From CAWVWD01 sp965662365 (GTDB taxonomy: Bacteria; Bacteroidota; Bacteroidia; Chitinophagales; Saprospiraceae), in the NCBI GenBank assembly GCA_965662365.1, contig CBFIHR010000023.1, positions 1 through 54,903 of the forward strand: DNA of 54,903 nt, read 5' to 3'. The notes beneath the pieces were generated by a model, which was not told where the DNA came from, ran no database searches, and worked only from the letters and a program-made list of their open reading frames with translations. A program made the translations under genes and the position numbers. Numbering within the stretch: the stretch's first letter is position 1; every line of letters starts with the position of its first letter. Below are positions 32,082 through 41,484 of this stretch, one piece after another.

Positions 32082-33485
32082 TTATTTATTAGGTGCTGTT
32101 TCTTTATTTGCTGCTGCTTTTGTTGTCGTTTTTTCTACTGTTTTTGCTGCTGTTTTACTACGAGTTGTCCGTCTTTTTGGTGCAGGTTTTTCAGCCGGTT
32201 TTTCAGCTGGCTTTTCAGCCAATAATTTTTCAACCTTTGCCAACTTACGCTCTAATAAACGTACTTTTTTACGCATTGAGCTGGCTTCTTGAGCAATATC
32301 GTTCGCTTCCGAGCGCATCACAAACGGTAAGTCAACAAAAGACAATTCTACAAATTCGTCCATTTTAGACTTAACGCCCAAACCAGCTTTAGCGACTTCA
32401 TTTTGTAATTTTGAATAATCGTCAGATTCCAAAACAACCGTGATATGTTTTTCTAAAACATTCACATAGCGATTGAAAAAAGCATCATATTGAGGTAATT
32501 CTTTACTTTCTTGATATTCATCATAAAATGCCTTCAAGGTTTCTGGTAAAGCATTTTGCCCAGCCTGATATACCATTGTTTGCATTTCTGAAGATTTTAC
32601 AATAAATGCAATATAAGTAAACTGAATATCACGAATAATTTTCGCAGCATCAATCTCTTTTCCTGGCCCTAACACATTATAATAAGGCGCTAAATTCTCA
32701 TGCACTTGCTCATTCAAATCTGCCATAAATTTGAAATAAGGAGAAGTATCGCCGCCAGCCATTTTACCAGTTTGCTCCGTCCAATTATTCATAAAGGACT
32801 TAGGCGTCACCATATTATTTTGAAACTGTTCAAAAGCCTTTTCAAACATCTCATTCGTTTGATCAATCAATTCACTCATATTCAAGGTGTTAGAATATCC
32901 TATGAATTGATTCACCAAATTTTTATAAGCATCAGGCGAAAAATATTTATCAACGGCGTCTTTATGATACACTCCAAATTCCATCATTTTCACAAACGAA
33001 CTCCAGTATTTCGACAACTCATCGTAAGCCTTCGTGAAACTTTCTAAGTGCGGCTTCATGTTGGTCGGCAACTTGTCCATCATATTATCACGAATCCACT
33101 TTGTGCTATCGTTCATCCAGCTATTAAAAGTCTTAAAATCGCCATTCCAATTTTTAGGCATTTCAAAACCGTTATTTAACGTACCTAAATTTGGCGTATT
33201 TGTACCCAAGTGCTTCATCCATTTTTCAGAAAATGACGTCTGTAAATCGACCCATTTTTTGAATTGTTCAGGTGCTTTTTCAAAAGCTTCTTTCGGGTCA
33301 CCGATTTTCATTGCCTCCTCAAAAAGCCCTTTTTGAGCCTCGTACCATTCTTTTAATAAATCCTCTGGCGTTTTCGTTTCGTTAGAAAACGAGTCCATCA
33401 TTTTTTTAGAAGCATCTGTCCAAAATTCGTACATCTTCTTTTGTCCCTCTGCGAATGCTTCAAATTGTTGTGTTATTGTATTCAT
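32082..33485 (-). CDS. phaE: PHA synthase subunit PhaE with a basic low-complexity tail
   Basis: A 467-residue partner of PhaC that raises its activity. The body is mostly helical and acidic-aromatic: EFWTDASKKMMDSF, WYEAQKGLFEEAMKIGDPKE, then KYFSPDAYKNLVNQFIGYSN and MAGGDTSPYFKFMAD. From about residue 420 the chain becomes a Lys/Ala/Pro/Thr-rich tail (AEKPAEKPAEKPAPKRRTTR, SKTAAKTVEKTTTKAAANK), preceded by a coiled coil (MRKKVRLLERKLAKVEKLLA). Most PhaE proteins (about 350-400 residues) lack such a tail. It resembles histone H1-like tails and PhaM, which binds granules to DNA. Located between phasin and phaC on the same strand. Confidence 0.85.
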   Translation of the reverse strand: MNTITQQFEAFAEGQKKMYEFWTDASKKMMDSFSNETKTPEDLLKEWYEAQKGLFEEAMKIGDPKEAFEKAPEQFKKWVDLQTSFSEKWMKHLGTNTPNLGTLNNGFEMPKNWNGDFKTFNSWMNDSTKWIRDNMMDKLPTNMKPHLESFTKAYDELSKYWSSFVKMMEFGVYHKDAVDKYFSPDAYKNLVNQFIGYSNTLNMSELIDQTNEMFEKAFEQFQNNMVTPKSFMNNWTEQTGKMAGGDTSPYFKFMADLNEQVHENLAPYYNVLGPGKEIDAAKIIRDIQFTYIAFIVKSSEMQTMVYQAGQNALPETLKAFYDEYQESKELPQYDAFFNRYVNVLEKHITVVLESDDYSKLQNEVAKAGLGVKSKMDEFVELSFVDLPFVMRSEANDIAQEASSMRKKVRLLERKLAKVEKLLAEKPAEKPAEKPAPKRRTTRSKTAAKTVEKTTTKAAANKETAPNK

Positions 33486-33495
33486 TTTTTTTATT

Positions 33496-33583
33496 TCAAT
33501 GAGTGAATGAATAAATGAGTGAATGAGTGAATATAAAAACTACCGAATTTATTCATTCAATAATTCACTCATTCATTCATTGA
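33496..33583. repeat. Heptad/octad-repeat stem-loop between phasin and phaE
   Basis: GAGTGAATGAATAAATGAGT on the left pairs with TTCACTCATTCATTCATTGA on the right, loop about 30 nt. Could be an attenuator or mRNA-stability element. Confidence 0.6.
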
Positions 33584-33585
33584 AC

Positions 33586-34005
33586 CTAAAACAAATCTTG
33601 TAATGCTTTGGTGTTTGCGGTTGCGGTTTCGTAAACTGCGGTGAACATATCTTTGTATAAAGCCGTTGATTTTTCCATCATAGACTTGCTACTTTCCAAA
33701 GCATTTGTTTCAGCCAAACCTTTGTAATATTCGACTACTTGATTGTATAATGCCGTATTTGCTTCAAAAACTTTATTCATATTTTCTGGCAAAACGTCTA
33801 ACATTTCTTTTCCATCTTTCACTTTCATCATTCCCTCCGCAATCTCTTTTTGAGTTGAATAATAGCTTTCAAAAGCCGCTTTGTCCATTGCTTCCGGAAA
33901 TTCAGGCGTAACTAATTCAACCAATTCATTGGCTTTTCCTGCCAATGTTTCCATTAATTTTGTTTGATTCGCTGTTACTGTTTCAAAATAATTTTTAGTA
34001 TCCAT
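33586..34005 (-). CDS. Phasin-like granule protein
   Basis: A 139-residue, almost entirely helical and amphipathic protein (MDTKNYFETVTANQTKLMET, YYSTQKEIAEGMMKVKDGKE, MEKSTALYKDMFTAVYETAT) of the phasin type, which coats PHB granules. Its position between phaA and phaE and the length agree with PhaP. It has no signal peptide. Preceded by a terminator after phaA, it probably begins its own transcript with phaE and phaC. Sequence conservation of phasins is low, so the assignment rests on context and composition. Confidence 0.75.
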   Translation of the reverse strand: MDTKNYFETVTANQTKLMETLAGKANELVELVTPEFPEAMDKAAFESYYSTQKEIAEGMMKVKDGKEMLDVLPENMNKVFEANTALYNQVVEYYKGLAETNALESSKSMMEKSTALYKDMFTAVYETATANTKALQDLF

Positions 34006-34339
34006 GATTAGTGATTTTTTATTTGAATTGAATTTGAATTGAATTTGAATAACTTTTTTGTTAGTGAATTTATATCAAAGATAAGGGCGACCAATAGCGT
34101 GAACAATGGACTTTTAGAGCAAAAAAGGGTTGACTTTGGAGAATTAGGAATTAAGAATTAGGAATTATAAATTGATAATCAGTTAGTTATAGTTTTAAAT
34201 TATAGCATTGACCTTTTATATTTATAAATATAGATTTTTATATACTTTCATGTTAATACAAAAAAATAGCGTCATCAACACAAAGCTGATAACGCTATTT
34301 TTTATTCATAAAATAAATCGAACCGTCTTGTTAATAATA
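34006..34339. other. Intergenic region, 334 bp
   Basis: Contains GAATTTGAATT direct repeats (about 34022-34050), a TGGACTTTT motif (34107-34115), a GGAATTAGGAATTAAGAATT-like repeat stretch (34140-34165) and the phaA terminator. No ORF. Confidence 0.5.
34261..34303 (-). terminator. Terminator after phaA
   Basis: Arms of 17 nt, AAAAAATAGCGTCATCA / TGATAACGCTATTTTTT (one mismatch), with T-run; functional in both orientations. Confidence 0.85.
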
Positions 34340-35515
34340 TTAAATTTTCTCAATAATCATCGCACTCGCACCACCGCCACCATTACAAATCGCAGCCATT
34401 CCATATTTTCCATCTTTTTGATTCAAAACATTAATCAAAGTCGTCACGATTCTCGCACCAGAACAACCTAACGGATGTCCCATCGAAACTGCTCCACCGA
34501 ATACATTAACTTTCTCATACGACAAACCAAATGTTTTGGCGAAAGCCATCGTAACTACTGAAAATGCTTCATTTACCTCGAAGAAATCCATATCGTCCAT
34601 TGTCAAACCAGCACGTTCTAAAGCAATCGGAGCTGCTTTTGTCGGAGCAGTTGTAAACCATTGCGGTTCGTGTGCTGCATCTGCAAATGAAACGATTTTT
34701 GCAATAGGCGTTAAGCCCAATTCTTCCACTTTTTCCTTACTTGCCAAAACCAAAGCTGCTGCACCATCATTGATAGTTGAAGCATTTGCAGCCGTTACCG
34801 TTCCTGTTTTTGAGAAGGCAGGACGTAAAGTCGGCACTTTTTCAAATTTTACTCTTTTGTATTCTTCATCTTCTGAAAAAACAATTGTTCCTTTACGAGT
34901 TTTAATTTCTACTGGAACGATTTCTTTTGCTAATGCACCGCTTTCTGTTGCTGCTGCGGTTCTTTTGTAAGAATTAATCGCAAATTCATCTTGATCTTCA
35001 CGAGTAAACTCATATTTTTCGGCCGTTGCATCAGCACAAACACCCATGGCACACTGGTCATAAACATCGGTCAAACCATCTTTCGCCAAACCATCGACCA
35101 AAGTTCTATCACCATATTTGCTTCCCCAACGTGCATCAGTTGCATAGTAAGGAATTGCCGACATATTTTCCATTCCGCCCGCCACGACTAAGTCGTGTGT
35201 TCCTAACATAATCGCTTGCGCTCCAAACATAATCGCTTTTGTTCCCGACGCACAAACTTTGTTAATGGTCGTTGACGGAACATGGTCGCCAATACCTGCA
35301 AAAATTGCCGCTTGACGAGCTGGTGCTTGTCCTAAGTTCGCCGAAACAACATTACCCATGAACACTTCCTGTACTTGCGAAGGCTCAACACCTGCTTTTT
35401 CTAAAGCTCCTTTGATTGCTGTTGCACCTAATTTGGTCGCTGATACTTTTGCTAATGCTCCGCCGAAACTGCCTAAAGGCGTTCGTACTGCGGAAACTAC
35501 ATAAACTTCTTTCAT
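34340..35515 (-). CDS. phaA: Acetyl-CoA acetyltransferase (beta-ketothiolase)
   Basis: A 391-residue biosynthetic thiolase that joins two acetyl-CoA into acetoacetyl-CoA, first step of PHB synthesis. Nucleophile C88 in INKVCASGTKAIM. VNEAFSVVTMAFAK contains the NEAF motif, GGAVSMGHPLGCSGARIV the catalytic His, and AAICNGGGGASAMIIEKI the acid/base Cys. Length is standard. First gene of the pha cluster, with a terminator before the phasin. TGATAGTAATCA at 35567-35578 is an FNR-like dyad about 55 bp upstream, without an obvious -7 element. Divergent from an SDR at 35963. Confidence 0.93.
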   Translation of the reverse strand: MKEVYVVSAVRTPLGSFGGALAKVSATKLGATAIKGALEKAGVEPSQVQEVFMGNVVSANLGQAPARQAAIFAGIGDHVPSTTINKVCASGTKAIMFGAQAIMLGTHDLVVAGGMENMSAIPYYATDARWGSKYGDRTLVDGLAKDGLTDVYDQCAMGVCADATAEKYEFTREDQDEFAINSYKRTAAATESGALAKEIVPVEIKTRKGTIVFSEDEEYKRVKFEKVPTLRPAFSKTGTVTAANASTINDGAAALVLASKEKVEELGLTPIAKIVSFADAAHEPQWFTTAPTKAAPIALERAGLTMDDMDFFEVNEAFSVVTMAFAKTFGLSYEKVNVFGGAVSMGHPLGCSGARIVTTLINVLNQKDGKYGMAAICNGGGGASAMIIEKI

Positions 35516-35962
35516 TCTGTGGTTAGATTTTATTGTTAGTGAATTTTTTTTAATTATTAAACCGTTTGATAGTAATCACTTCAAGGCAGGTAGAGCGATT
35601 ACCATCTTACAATCTAATCCCCTAAAGTTAACTGAAAAATATCCTTGTTTCCAAGTCATTTTTTTAGTCCACATACTAAATTTAATAACTTAAAATGCTG
35701 ATTTTCAGTTTTTTAAATTATTAAAAAACGATAGACCTTGCAAAAGTCAAGGTATTTTTATTGATAAACAAAATTTTTGATAGAATAGATTATACCTACT
35801 TTTATCATTAAATAGAATGAAAGTCTATTTTATAGGCTTATTTTAAAATATTGTTTTGATTTTAATTTAATAACCATTAAATACGAAACTTTTTTAGGGA
35901 AAGTAGTCACTATTATTTTTTCTTAGAAAAGTTGATTTTTTGGTAAAATATTGACAATAATC
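35516..35962. other. Divergent promoter region between phaA and the SDR, 447 bp
   Basis: Includes a weak FNR-like dyad (35567-35578), a TGTGGACT motif (minus strand, 35666-35673), an ACCTTG/CAAGGT hairpin (about 35733-35752) and a TTGACAATAATCAT dyad that overlaps the SDR start. No ORF seen. Promoters could not be assigned. Confidence 0.4.
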
Positions 35963-36706
35963 ATGGGAAGATTATCGAATAAGGTCGCAATTATTACCGG
36001 AGCTGCTCGTGGAATCGGTAAAGCGACGGCTTTGCGTTTTGCTCAAGAAGGAGCGTCTATTGCAATTTGGGATATTAACGAAGAATTAGGAAAAGCAACC
36101 GCTCAAGAGTTAGTTGATGCAGGCTACAATGCTAAGTTTTATACCGTCAATGCAACGGATTTTGCAGCTGTTACGGAAACTGCTGAAGCCGTAAATACAG
36201 ACTTTGGTCAAATTGATATTTTGGTCAACAACGCAGGAATCACAGCAGATGCTTCATTGAAAAAAATGACACCTGAAAAATTTCAAAAAGTCATTGATGT
36301 GAATTTAACTGGTGTTTTCAACTGTACAAAAGCCGTTTCAACCTATATGTTAGCCCGTAAATATGGCCGTATTTTGAATGCGTCATCGGTTGTCGGTTGG
36401 CAAGGAAACTTTGGTCAAACCAATTATGTGGCGACTAAAGCTGGTGTTATCGGAATGACCAAAGTTTGGGCAAGAGAATTAGGTCGTAAAGGTATTACCG
36501 TCAACGCTGTCGCTCCTGGTTTTATTAATACCGAAATGATTCAAACCGTACCTGAAGAATACATTAATAAACTAAAAGCGGCAACACCTGTCGGACGTTT
36601 GGGCGAAACGGAAGATATTGCGAATGCGTATCTTTATTTGGCTTCTGACGAGGCTTCTTTTGTGAATGGAATTACATTGGAAGTTGATGGCGGAGTTAGA
36701 ATCTAA
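35963..36706 (+). CDS. Short-chain dehydrogenase (FabG-like 3-oxoacyl reductase)
   Basis: A 247-residue SDR starting at ATG 35963 (MGRLSNKVAIITGAARGIGK; an in-frame TTG 12 bp before is less likely). Cofactor motif TGAARGIG, NNAG in ILVNNAGITADASLKKM, active-site S-x12-Y-x3-K in NASSVVGWQGNFGQTNYVAT, then KAG, and AVAPGFINTEM. An aspartate ends strand 2 (AIWDINEE), which usually favours NADH. It is divergent from phaA and may reduce acetoacetyl-CoA, but the better PhaB match is at 49678-50427, so FabG-type reductase is as likely. Confidence 0.85.
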   Translation: MGRLSNKVAIITGAARGIGKATALRFAQEGASIAIWDINEELGKATAQELVDAGYNAKFYTVNATDFAAVTETAEAVNTDFGQIDILVNNAGITADASLKKMTPEKFQKVIDVNLTGVFNCTKAVSTYMLARKYGRILNASSVVGWQGNFGQTNYVATKAGVIGMTKVWARELGRKGITVNAVAPGFINTEMIQTVPEEYINKLKAATPVGRLGETEDIANAYLYLASDEASFVNGITLEVDGGVRI

Positions 36707-36858
36707 GTTAATTACAATGTAGTGATTAGCGTTACAAAACATTAATGATTTCGGGTTTACATTGTATTTGTAAAATATAAAGGAAATAATCTATTAACTT
36801 TTAAAGCAGATGTGAATAATGAATAATTCAAATCTACTTTTTGCAAAACAAGGAAACT

Positions 36859-37464
36859 ATGAAATCATTAATGTTTTTTGGTCTTTTATTCGTAGCATTT
36901 ACTATGAATAGCTGTGGTGACGATGTTGTTGTTGCACCTCAAGATGTACTTTCTGACGCTGTTGTTCAAGATTTACAATTTTTGAAAGAAGAGGAAAAAT
37001 TGGCTCGTGATGTTTATTTATACGCTTACGCTAAATATGGTCTAAATATTTTTAATAATATTAGTAATAGCGAACAAAATCACATGGACGCAATTTCGAC
37101 TTTATTAACAAAATATGATATAGAAGATGTGTCATTAGACGCAGAAGGACAATTTACGAATACCGAACTTCAGGCACTTTATGAGGATTTGACGGCACAA
37201 GTTGATATTTCTCAAACAAAAGCACTTTTTGTCGGTGCAACTATCGAAGATTTAGATATTTTTGATATTGATGAAATGATTGCTCGAACTAATGAAAGTG
37301 ATATTTTGGACGTTTATGAAAAATTAACTTGTGGTTCTAAAAATCACATGAGAGGATTTACTGATCAACTATCTACTGCTGGCGAAACATACACACCTCA
37401 GTTTATTAGTCAAGAATATTACGAAACTATTTTAAACGGAAGTCACGAACATTGTGGCAATTAA
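36859..37464 (+). CDS. DUF2202 ferritin-like lipoprotein
   Basis: A 201-residue protein; ATG 36859 follows AAGGAAACT, a reasonable ribosome site. Signal with lipobox FTMNSC. The mature part has the DUF2202 pattern: LKEEEKLARDVYLYAYAKYG, SNSEQNHMDAISTLLTKYD and KLTCGSKNHMRGFTDQL, where E and H residues (EExxxARD, E-x-x-H) form a ferritin-like di-metal four-helix bundle. Function of the family is unproved. It lies 13 nt before an alpha/beta hydrolase on the same strand, hence likely cotranscribed. Confidence 0.82.
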   Translation: MKSLMFFGLLFVAFTMNSCGDDVVVAPQDVLSDAVVQDLQFLKEEEKLARDVYLYAYAKYGLNIFNNISNSEQNHMDAISTLLTKYDIEDVSLDAEGQFTNTELQALYEDLTAQVDISQTKALFVGATIEDLDIFDIDEMIARTNESDILDVYEKLTCGSKNHMRGFTDQLSTAGETYTPQFISQEYYETILNGSHEHCGN

Positions 37465-37477
37465 CGAAATCAAGTAA

Positions 37478-38329
37478 ATGATTTATCCATATTTGGTACA
37501 CAAAACCAAGGTTTTAGATAACGAAGTTGCTTATATTGACGAAGGCAATCAAGAGGCTGAAACCTTGGTTTTTGTGCATGGTTTGGGGAGTTATTTGATG
37601 GTTTGGCGAAAAAATATCGCTTTATTGAGTCTGAAATATCGTTGCATTGCGTTGGATTTGCCCGGTTATGGTTTTTCGGATAAACGGCATTATGAGTTTG
37701 ATTTAGATTTTTATTCTAATCTTGTTGGACAATTTATCAATCAATTAAATCTCAAAAAAGTCACGTTAATCGGTCACTCGATGGGCGGACAAATTTCAAT
37801 GATAACCGCATTAAAATTCCCAAATCTTTTACAAAATTTATGTTTGGTTGCAACCGCAGGTTTTGAAAAATTCAATAGTTTTCAAAAATCGTGGTTGATT
37901 AATGCGTCTTCGGCAGAAAATCTGAAACTGCTAACTCGAAAGCGAATTGCTTTAAATATGACCAATAATTTTAAAAATGTGCCTGATGATGTGTTGTATT
38001 TGGTCAAAGATACGGTCGAGTTTACTTTTGATAATTTTGAACGTTACTGTTATACGATTTCGAGCAATGTCCGAAGTATGATTGAAATGCCTGTTTATTC
38101 ACAATTATCTAAGATTCAAACACCGACTTTGGTTATTTTTGGGGAAGATGATGCCTTGATTCCCAACCGTTTATTTTCATTTAGTTCAACTAAAAGTATA
38201 GCTCAAAAAGGTACTCGAAAAATTCCAAATGCAGAACTGTTACTCATTCCTGATTGTGGTCATTTTGTGCAGTATGAACGTGCAGATTTGGTCAATTTTG
38301 CGATTGATAGGTTTGTTACAAATGAATAA
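37478..38329 (+). CDS. Alpha/beta-hydrolase, paralogue of the lipoprotein at 46487
   Basis: A 283-residue esterase-like enzyme. Oxyanion loop FVHGLGSYLMVWRKNI, nucleophile elbow LIGHSMGGQISMI, acid in VIFGEDDALIPN and His in IPDCGHFVQYER: a complete triad. No signal peptide, so cytoplasmic. The shared HGLGSY and GHSMGGQ and the matching IPN-ELL block show it is a paralogue of the exported enzyme at 46487-47437. Follows the DUF2202 gene closely. Substrate unknown; ester or lactone hydrolysis is likely. Confidence 0.78.
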   Translation: MIYPYLVHKTKVLDNEVAYIDEGNQEAETLVFVHGLGSYLMVWRKNIALLSLKYRCIALDLPGYGFSDKRHYEFDLDFYSNLVGQFINQLNLKKVTLIGHSMGGQISMITALKFPNLLQNLCLVATAGFEKFNSFQKSWLINASSAENLKLLTRKRIALNMTNNFKNVPDDVLYLVKDTVEFTFDNFERYCYTISSNVRSMIEMPVYSQLSKIQTPTLVIFGEDDALIPNRLFSFSSTKSIAQKGTRKIPNAELLLIPDCGHFVQYERADLVNFAIDRFVTNE

Positions 38330-38422
38330 ACGCCAAAAAAATGAATTATATCATTTTTCATATATAGGTTTTTATATGTGTTTAATTTTGCTTAGTTTTG
38401 ACTCTATCAACGTTTTATCAAG

Positions 38423-39859
38423 ATGCGAGCAAAACTTCAAAAATTCACCGATTTCACCTTAACGCTACTTCCTCACGAAGTCAGTTATTTACTGTCTATT
38501 CAACAATTTCAAGACAAAGACCGCTTGAATATCTTGAAACGAATTGCTCACAATATTGAGCAAGGAAACACTTTTATTGAATATGACACCACTCTCAATA
38601 AGCGAAAATATTCTAATCTAAAAAATTGGATTGTTGAACGATTACAAACGCTTGATGTTGATGTTCAATTTGAATGGATGACGGAATTGGAAAAGGCAAT
38701 AATGACCGATTGCATCACACCTGAAGATGAAAAACAACTCCTAAAAGCGATTCGGAATTATGACGAACCGATTTTCTATTTTCAAAAATTCTATGAATTA
38801 GCGTTAAGCTATCGACATTTCTTGATTATTCGGATGCGATATGCAGACCATAAATTGGTTAATGATTTTATAATTAATAATAAAAAATCCTACGATCAAA
38901 GTAAACGCATCAACGAGAAACTCCACGAAATCACGGTTGATATTATTAATCAATATCGAAATACGAATATCGAAACGAAAAAATGGGAACGTTGGCTGAC
39001 TAAGATTTTCTATGATGAAAAGTTAGATGGACAAAACCGATATTTGGCATTGATTCGCTTGATTTTTATGGCGTTCAATTATCGTCATTTCGAGCCTTTG
39101 CGAAAGCATTTTGATGATTTAGATAAATATTTTGAACAAGGAAAATATTATTCCAAACGGTTATTATTAAATTATTACGGCAATCGGCTGTTATTACATA
39201 CAAAATCGGAAGAGTTGGACAAAGCCGTGTATTACGGTTATTTATCTATTCGAGGAAAGAACAACGAATATATTCATTATATCAATAATTTAAGTGCTGT
39301 TTTGCAACGACAATCGAAGTATCAAGCTGCTTTAGAGCTGATGCGAAGTGCCTTTTCGGAGATGAAAGCAACGCAAAATTATCATGATAAAATTGGTTTT
39401 GTTGCCTTTTATGCCAATGCCCTAAACAACACCAAACAGTATCGAAGTGCGGAACAATATTGTGCCTCGTTCCTCAATGCGTACAAAGAAAATGTCTTTA
39501 AATATCGTTGGCATATCTTCTTCACCGTCTATTTGGAAAGCCTTTTACATCAAAAAAAATATACGACCATTCAAAAAGTCGTTTCCAAAAATCAACTCTT
39601 GCAACACGACAAAAACTACCAGCAAAAAGCCTCGTATTTGCCGACGATAACTTGGTACGCTTACGCTGCGAGTTTACGTGAAATTTCGTTTTCAAAACAT
39701 GAGTTTAAAACCCTGATTTTGGAATTTACGGAATCTGTTATTCATAATAAAAATAAAAAACAGCAACTTATTGAATTGCTCAAAACGATTCAGCCACATA
39801 TTCCAGAAGTCATACAATTGGTACGTCCGAAGTTGTATGATTTGGGGATAAGGATTTGA
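38423..39859 (+). CDS. Large helical protein, TPR-like, unknown
   Basis: A 478-residue, highly charged helical protein (MRAKLQKFTDFTLTLLPHEV) with no signal peptide. The second half has degenerate tetratricopeptide-like helical hairpins (LDKAVYYGYLSIRGKNNEYI, AALELMRSAFSEMKATQNYH, AEQYCASFLNAYKENVFKYR). The N-terminal 200 residues are Tyr/Lys/Asn-rich. Similar proteins of Bacteroidota have no known role; scaffolding is a general guess. It is 93 bp after the hydrolase on the same strand. Unrecognised family. Confidence 0.6.
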   Translation: MRAKLQKFTDFTLTLLPHEVSYLLSIQQFQDKDRLNILKRIAHNIEQGNTFIEYDTTLNKRKYSNLKNWIVERLQTLDVDVQFEWMTELEKAIMTDCITPEDEKQLLKAIRNYDEPIFYFQKFYELALSYRHFLIIRMRYADHKLVNDFIINNKKSYDQSKRINEKLHEITVDIINQYRNTNIETKKWERWLTKIFYDEKLDGQNRYLALIRLIFMAFNYRHFEPLRKHFDDLDKYFEQGKYYSKRLLLNYYGNRLLLHTKSEELDKAVYYGYLSIRGKNNEYIHYINNLSAVLQRQSKYQAALELMRSAFSEMKATQNYHDKIGFVAFYANALNNTKQYRSAEQYCASFLNAYKENVFKYRWHIFFTVYLESLLHQKKYTTIQKVVSKNQLLQHDKNYQQKASYLPTITWYAYAASLREISFSKHEFKTLILEFTESVIHNKNKKQQLIELLKTIQPHIPEVIQLVRPKLYDLGIRI

Positions 39860-39910
39860 TAAATCACCATTCATTATCTAAAAACTTCACCCACTTTCCC
39901 ACCGAGATTT

Positions 39911-41389
39911 CTACTTTAATTGCTTACGGTCAATCTTCCCAGAAGCATTTTTCGGCAACTCCTCCAAAATCTCCAAATGCTTCGGAATTTTAAATTTTGA
40001 TAATTTATTTAAACAAAAACCTTTAATTTCCTCTAAATCAATCGTTTGATTATCATTCAAAACAACAAATGATTTTCCAACTTCGCCCCATTTTTCATGC
40101 GAAACACCAATGACAACGACTTCTGAAATTGCTTGATGTTGAATTAAAATCCGCTCAACTTCGGCAGGATAAACATTTTCACCACCAGAAATAAACATAT
40201 TTTTAATTCTATCGACCACATAAAAATAACCATCTTCATCTTGTCGAACTCGGTCGCCAGTATGAAACCAGCCGTCTTTGATGGCTTTGTTTGTTGCCGT
40301 TTCATTTTGCCAATAACCAGGTGTCACCATTGGCCCTTTGAGCAATAACTCGCCAGATTCGTTCGGTGCGACAGCCTCGCCTTTTTCATTAACGACTTTC
40401 GTCAGAACGTAGAAATTCGCTCGACCGATTGAGCCTTTTTTACGAATCGCATCGTCTTGATGCAACGAAGTCAAATTCGGGCCGACTTCCGTCATGCCGT
40501 AACCTTGACGAACAGGTACATTTTTAGTCGCCCATTTTTCAATCAAAGGAATCGGCATCGGTTCGCCACCAACGATGAAATATTTTAATTTTGGAAAATT
40601 TGCTTTCGCAAAATACGCTTCGTCCGCCATCATTTTTAGCATCGTCGGAACTGCCATAAACAGCGTCACTTCTTCACTTTCTAATAATTGTAAAACTGCC
40701 TTTGCATCAAATTGCTTCATCAAACAAACAAAACCACCTCGATGCAAAAACGGTGTTAGCAACACATTCAAACCGCCAGTATGAAAAGGCGGCATACAAT
40801 TTACCGTTCGACTTTCAGTATTAATAATCAAACTAATTGCCGTATTGACACTATTCCAAAACAGCATTTTATGAGAATAAATCGCCCCTTTCGGAAAGCC
40901 AGTTGTACCAGAAGTATAGAGAATAAAAGCTGCTTGATTATCGTCAATTTCAACAGGTTGAAATGATTTTTTAGTAGATTTTTTATAAATCGTTTCTAAA
41001 TTTTCTAATGGAATTTGATGGTCAATTTGATTAAAATAAGCTGTTTTTGTTACTAATTGAGCAAATTTCGCTTCCCAAATTACCATTTTCGGCTTTGAAT
41101 TTTCCAACAAATAATCAATCTCACCAACTGCCAGTCGATAATTCAACGGCACGATAATAATTCCCGTCTTTTGTGCTACACCCAACAAAATCACATATTC
41201 CGCACAATTTTCGGCTACAATCGCAATTCTATCCGTACTACGTAATCCGTATTCCGTAGTAAGTACATTTGCCAGTTGATTTGCTGCCGTGTTTAATTCC
41301 GAATACGTGTAAGTTTTCCCAGTTTCGTATTCTTTTATTGCGATGTGATTTGGGGAATAAATCGCCCATTTTGAAAGCCAATCTTTCAT
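39911..41389 (-). CDS. Acyl-CoA synthetase (AMP-dependent, fatty-acid/aromatic acid type)
   Basis: A 492-residue ligase that adenylates a carboxylic acid and transfers it to CoA. ATG 41389 (MKDWLSKWAIYSPNHIAIKE) is preferred to a GTG six codons earlier. Core motifs: AAFILYTSGTTGFPKGAIYS (P-loop), YGMTEVGPNL, GWFHTGDRVRQDEDGYFYVV, then DRIKNMFISGGENVYPAEVE and the C-terminal LPKNASGKIDRKQL (catalytic Lys). The chain carries LRSTDRI coded by a piece of the palindromic repeat (about 41236-41262). It is the last gene of a minus-strand block with a KASIII-like protein and hydrolase. Substrate not predictable. Confidence 0.85.
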   Translation of the reverse strand: MKDWLSKWAIYSPNHIAIKEYETGKTYTYSELNTAANQLANVLTTEYGLRSTDRIAIVAENCAEYVILLGVAQKTGIIIVPLNYRLAVGEIDYLLENSKPKMVIWEAKFAQLVTKTAYFNQIDHQIPLENLETIYKKSTKKSFQPVEIDDNQAAFILYTSGTTGFPKGAIYSHKMLFWNSVNTAISLIINTESRTVNCMPPFHTGGLNVLLTPFLHRGGFVCLMKQFDAKAVLQLLESEEVTLFMAVPTMLKMMADEAYFAKANFPKLKYFIVGGEPMPIPLIEKWATKNVPVRQGYGMTEVGPNLTSLHQDDAIRKKGSIGRANFYVLTKVVNEKGEAVAPNESGELLLKGPMVTPGYWQNETATNKAIKDGWFHTGDRVRQDEDGYFYVVDRIKNMFISGGENVYPAEVERILIQHQAISEVVVIGVSHEKWGEVGKSFVVLNDNQTIDLEEIKGFCLNKLSKFKIPKHLEILEELPKNASGKIDRKQLK

Positions 41390-41401
41390 ATTAATATTAC
41401 T

Positions 41402-41478
41402 AAACACATAGCCACATAGTGGTCTATAAACACTTCAAAAACCACACGTCAAATAAAAAACTATGTGACTATGTGTTT
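41402..41478. terminator. Long inverted repeat between the ligase and KASIII-like genes
   Basis: 18-nt arms AAACACATAGCCACATAG / CTATGTGACTATGTGTTT with one mismatch, 41-nt loop, 6 bp before the next stop. Confidence 0.65.
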
Positions 41479-41484
41479 CAAAAA

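Noticed and set aside
35567..35578. TGATAGTAATCA as a strong FNR site for phaA
   Set aside because: The dyad is good but no TAnnTTTG-like element lies at the spacing seen at hemA and 24683, so it is kept only as a weak note.
35951..35964. TTGACAATAATCAT as an FNR-like site for the SDR gene
   Set aside because: It overlaps the start codon and an alternative TTG start, so an activator role is unlikely; such degenerate dyads occur by chance in AT-rich DNA.
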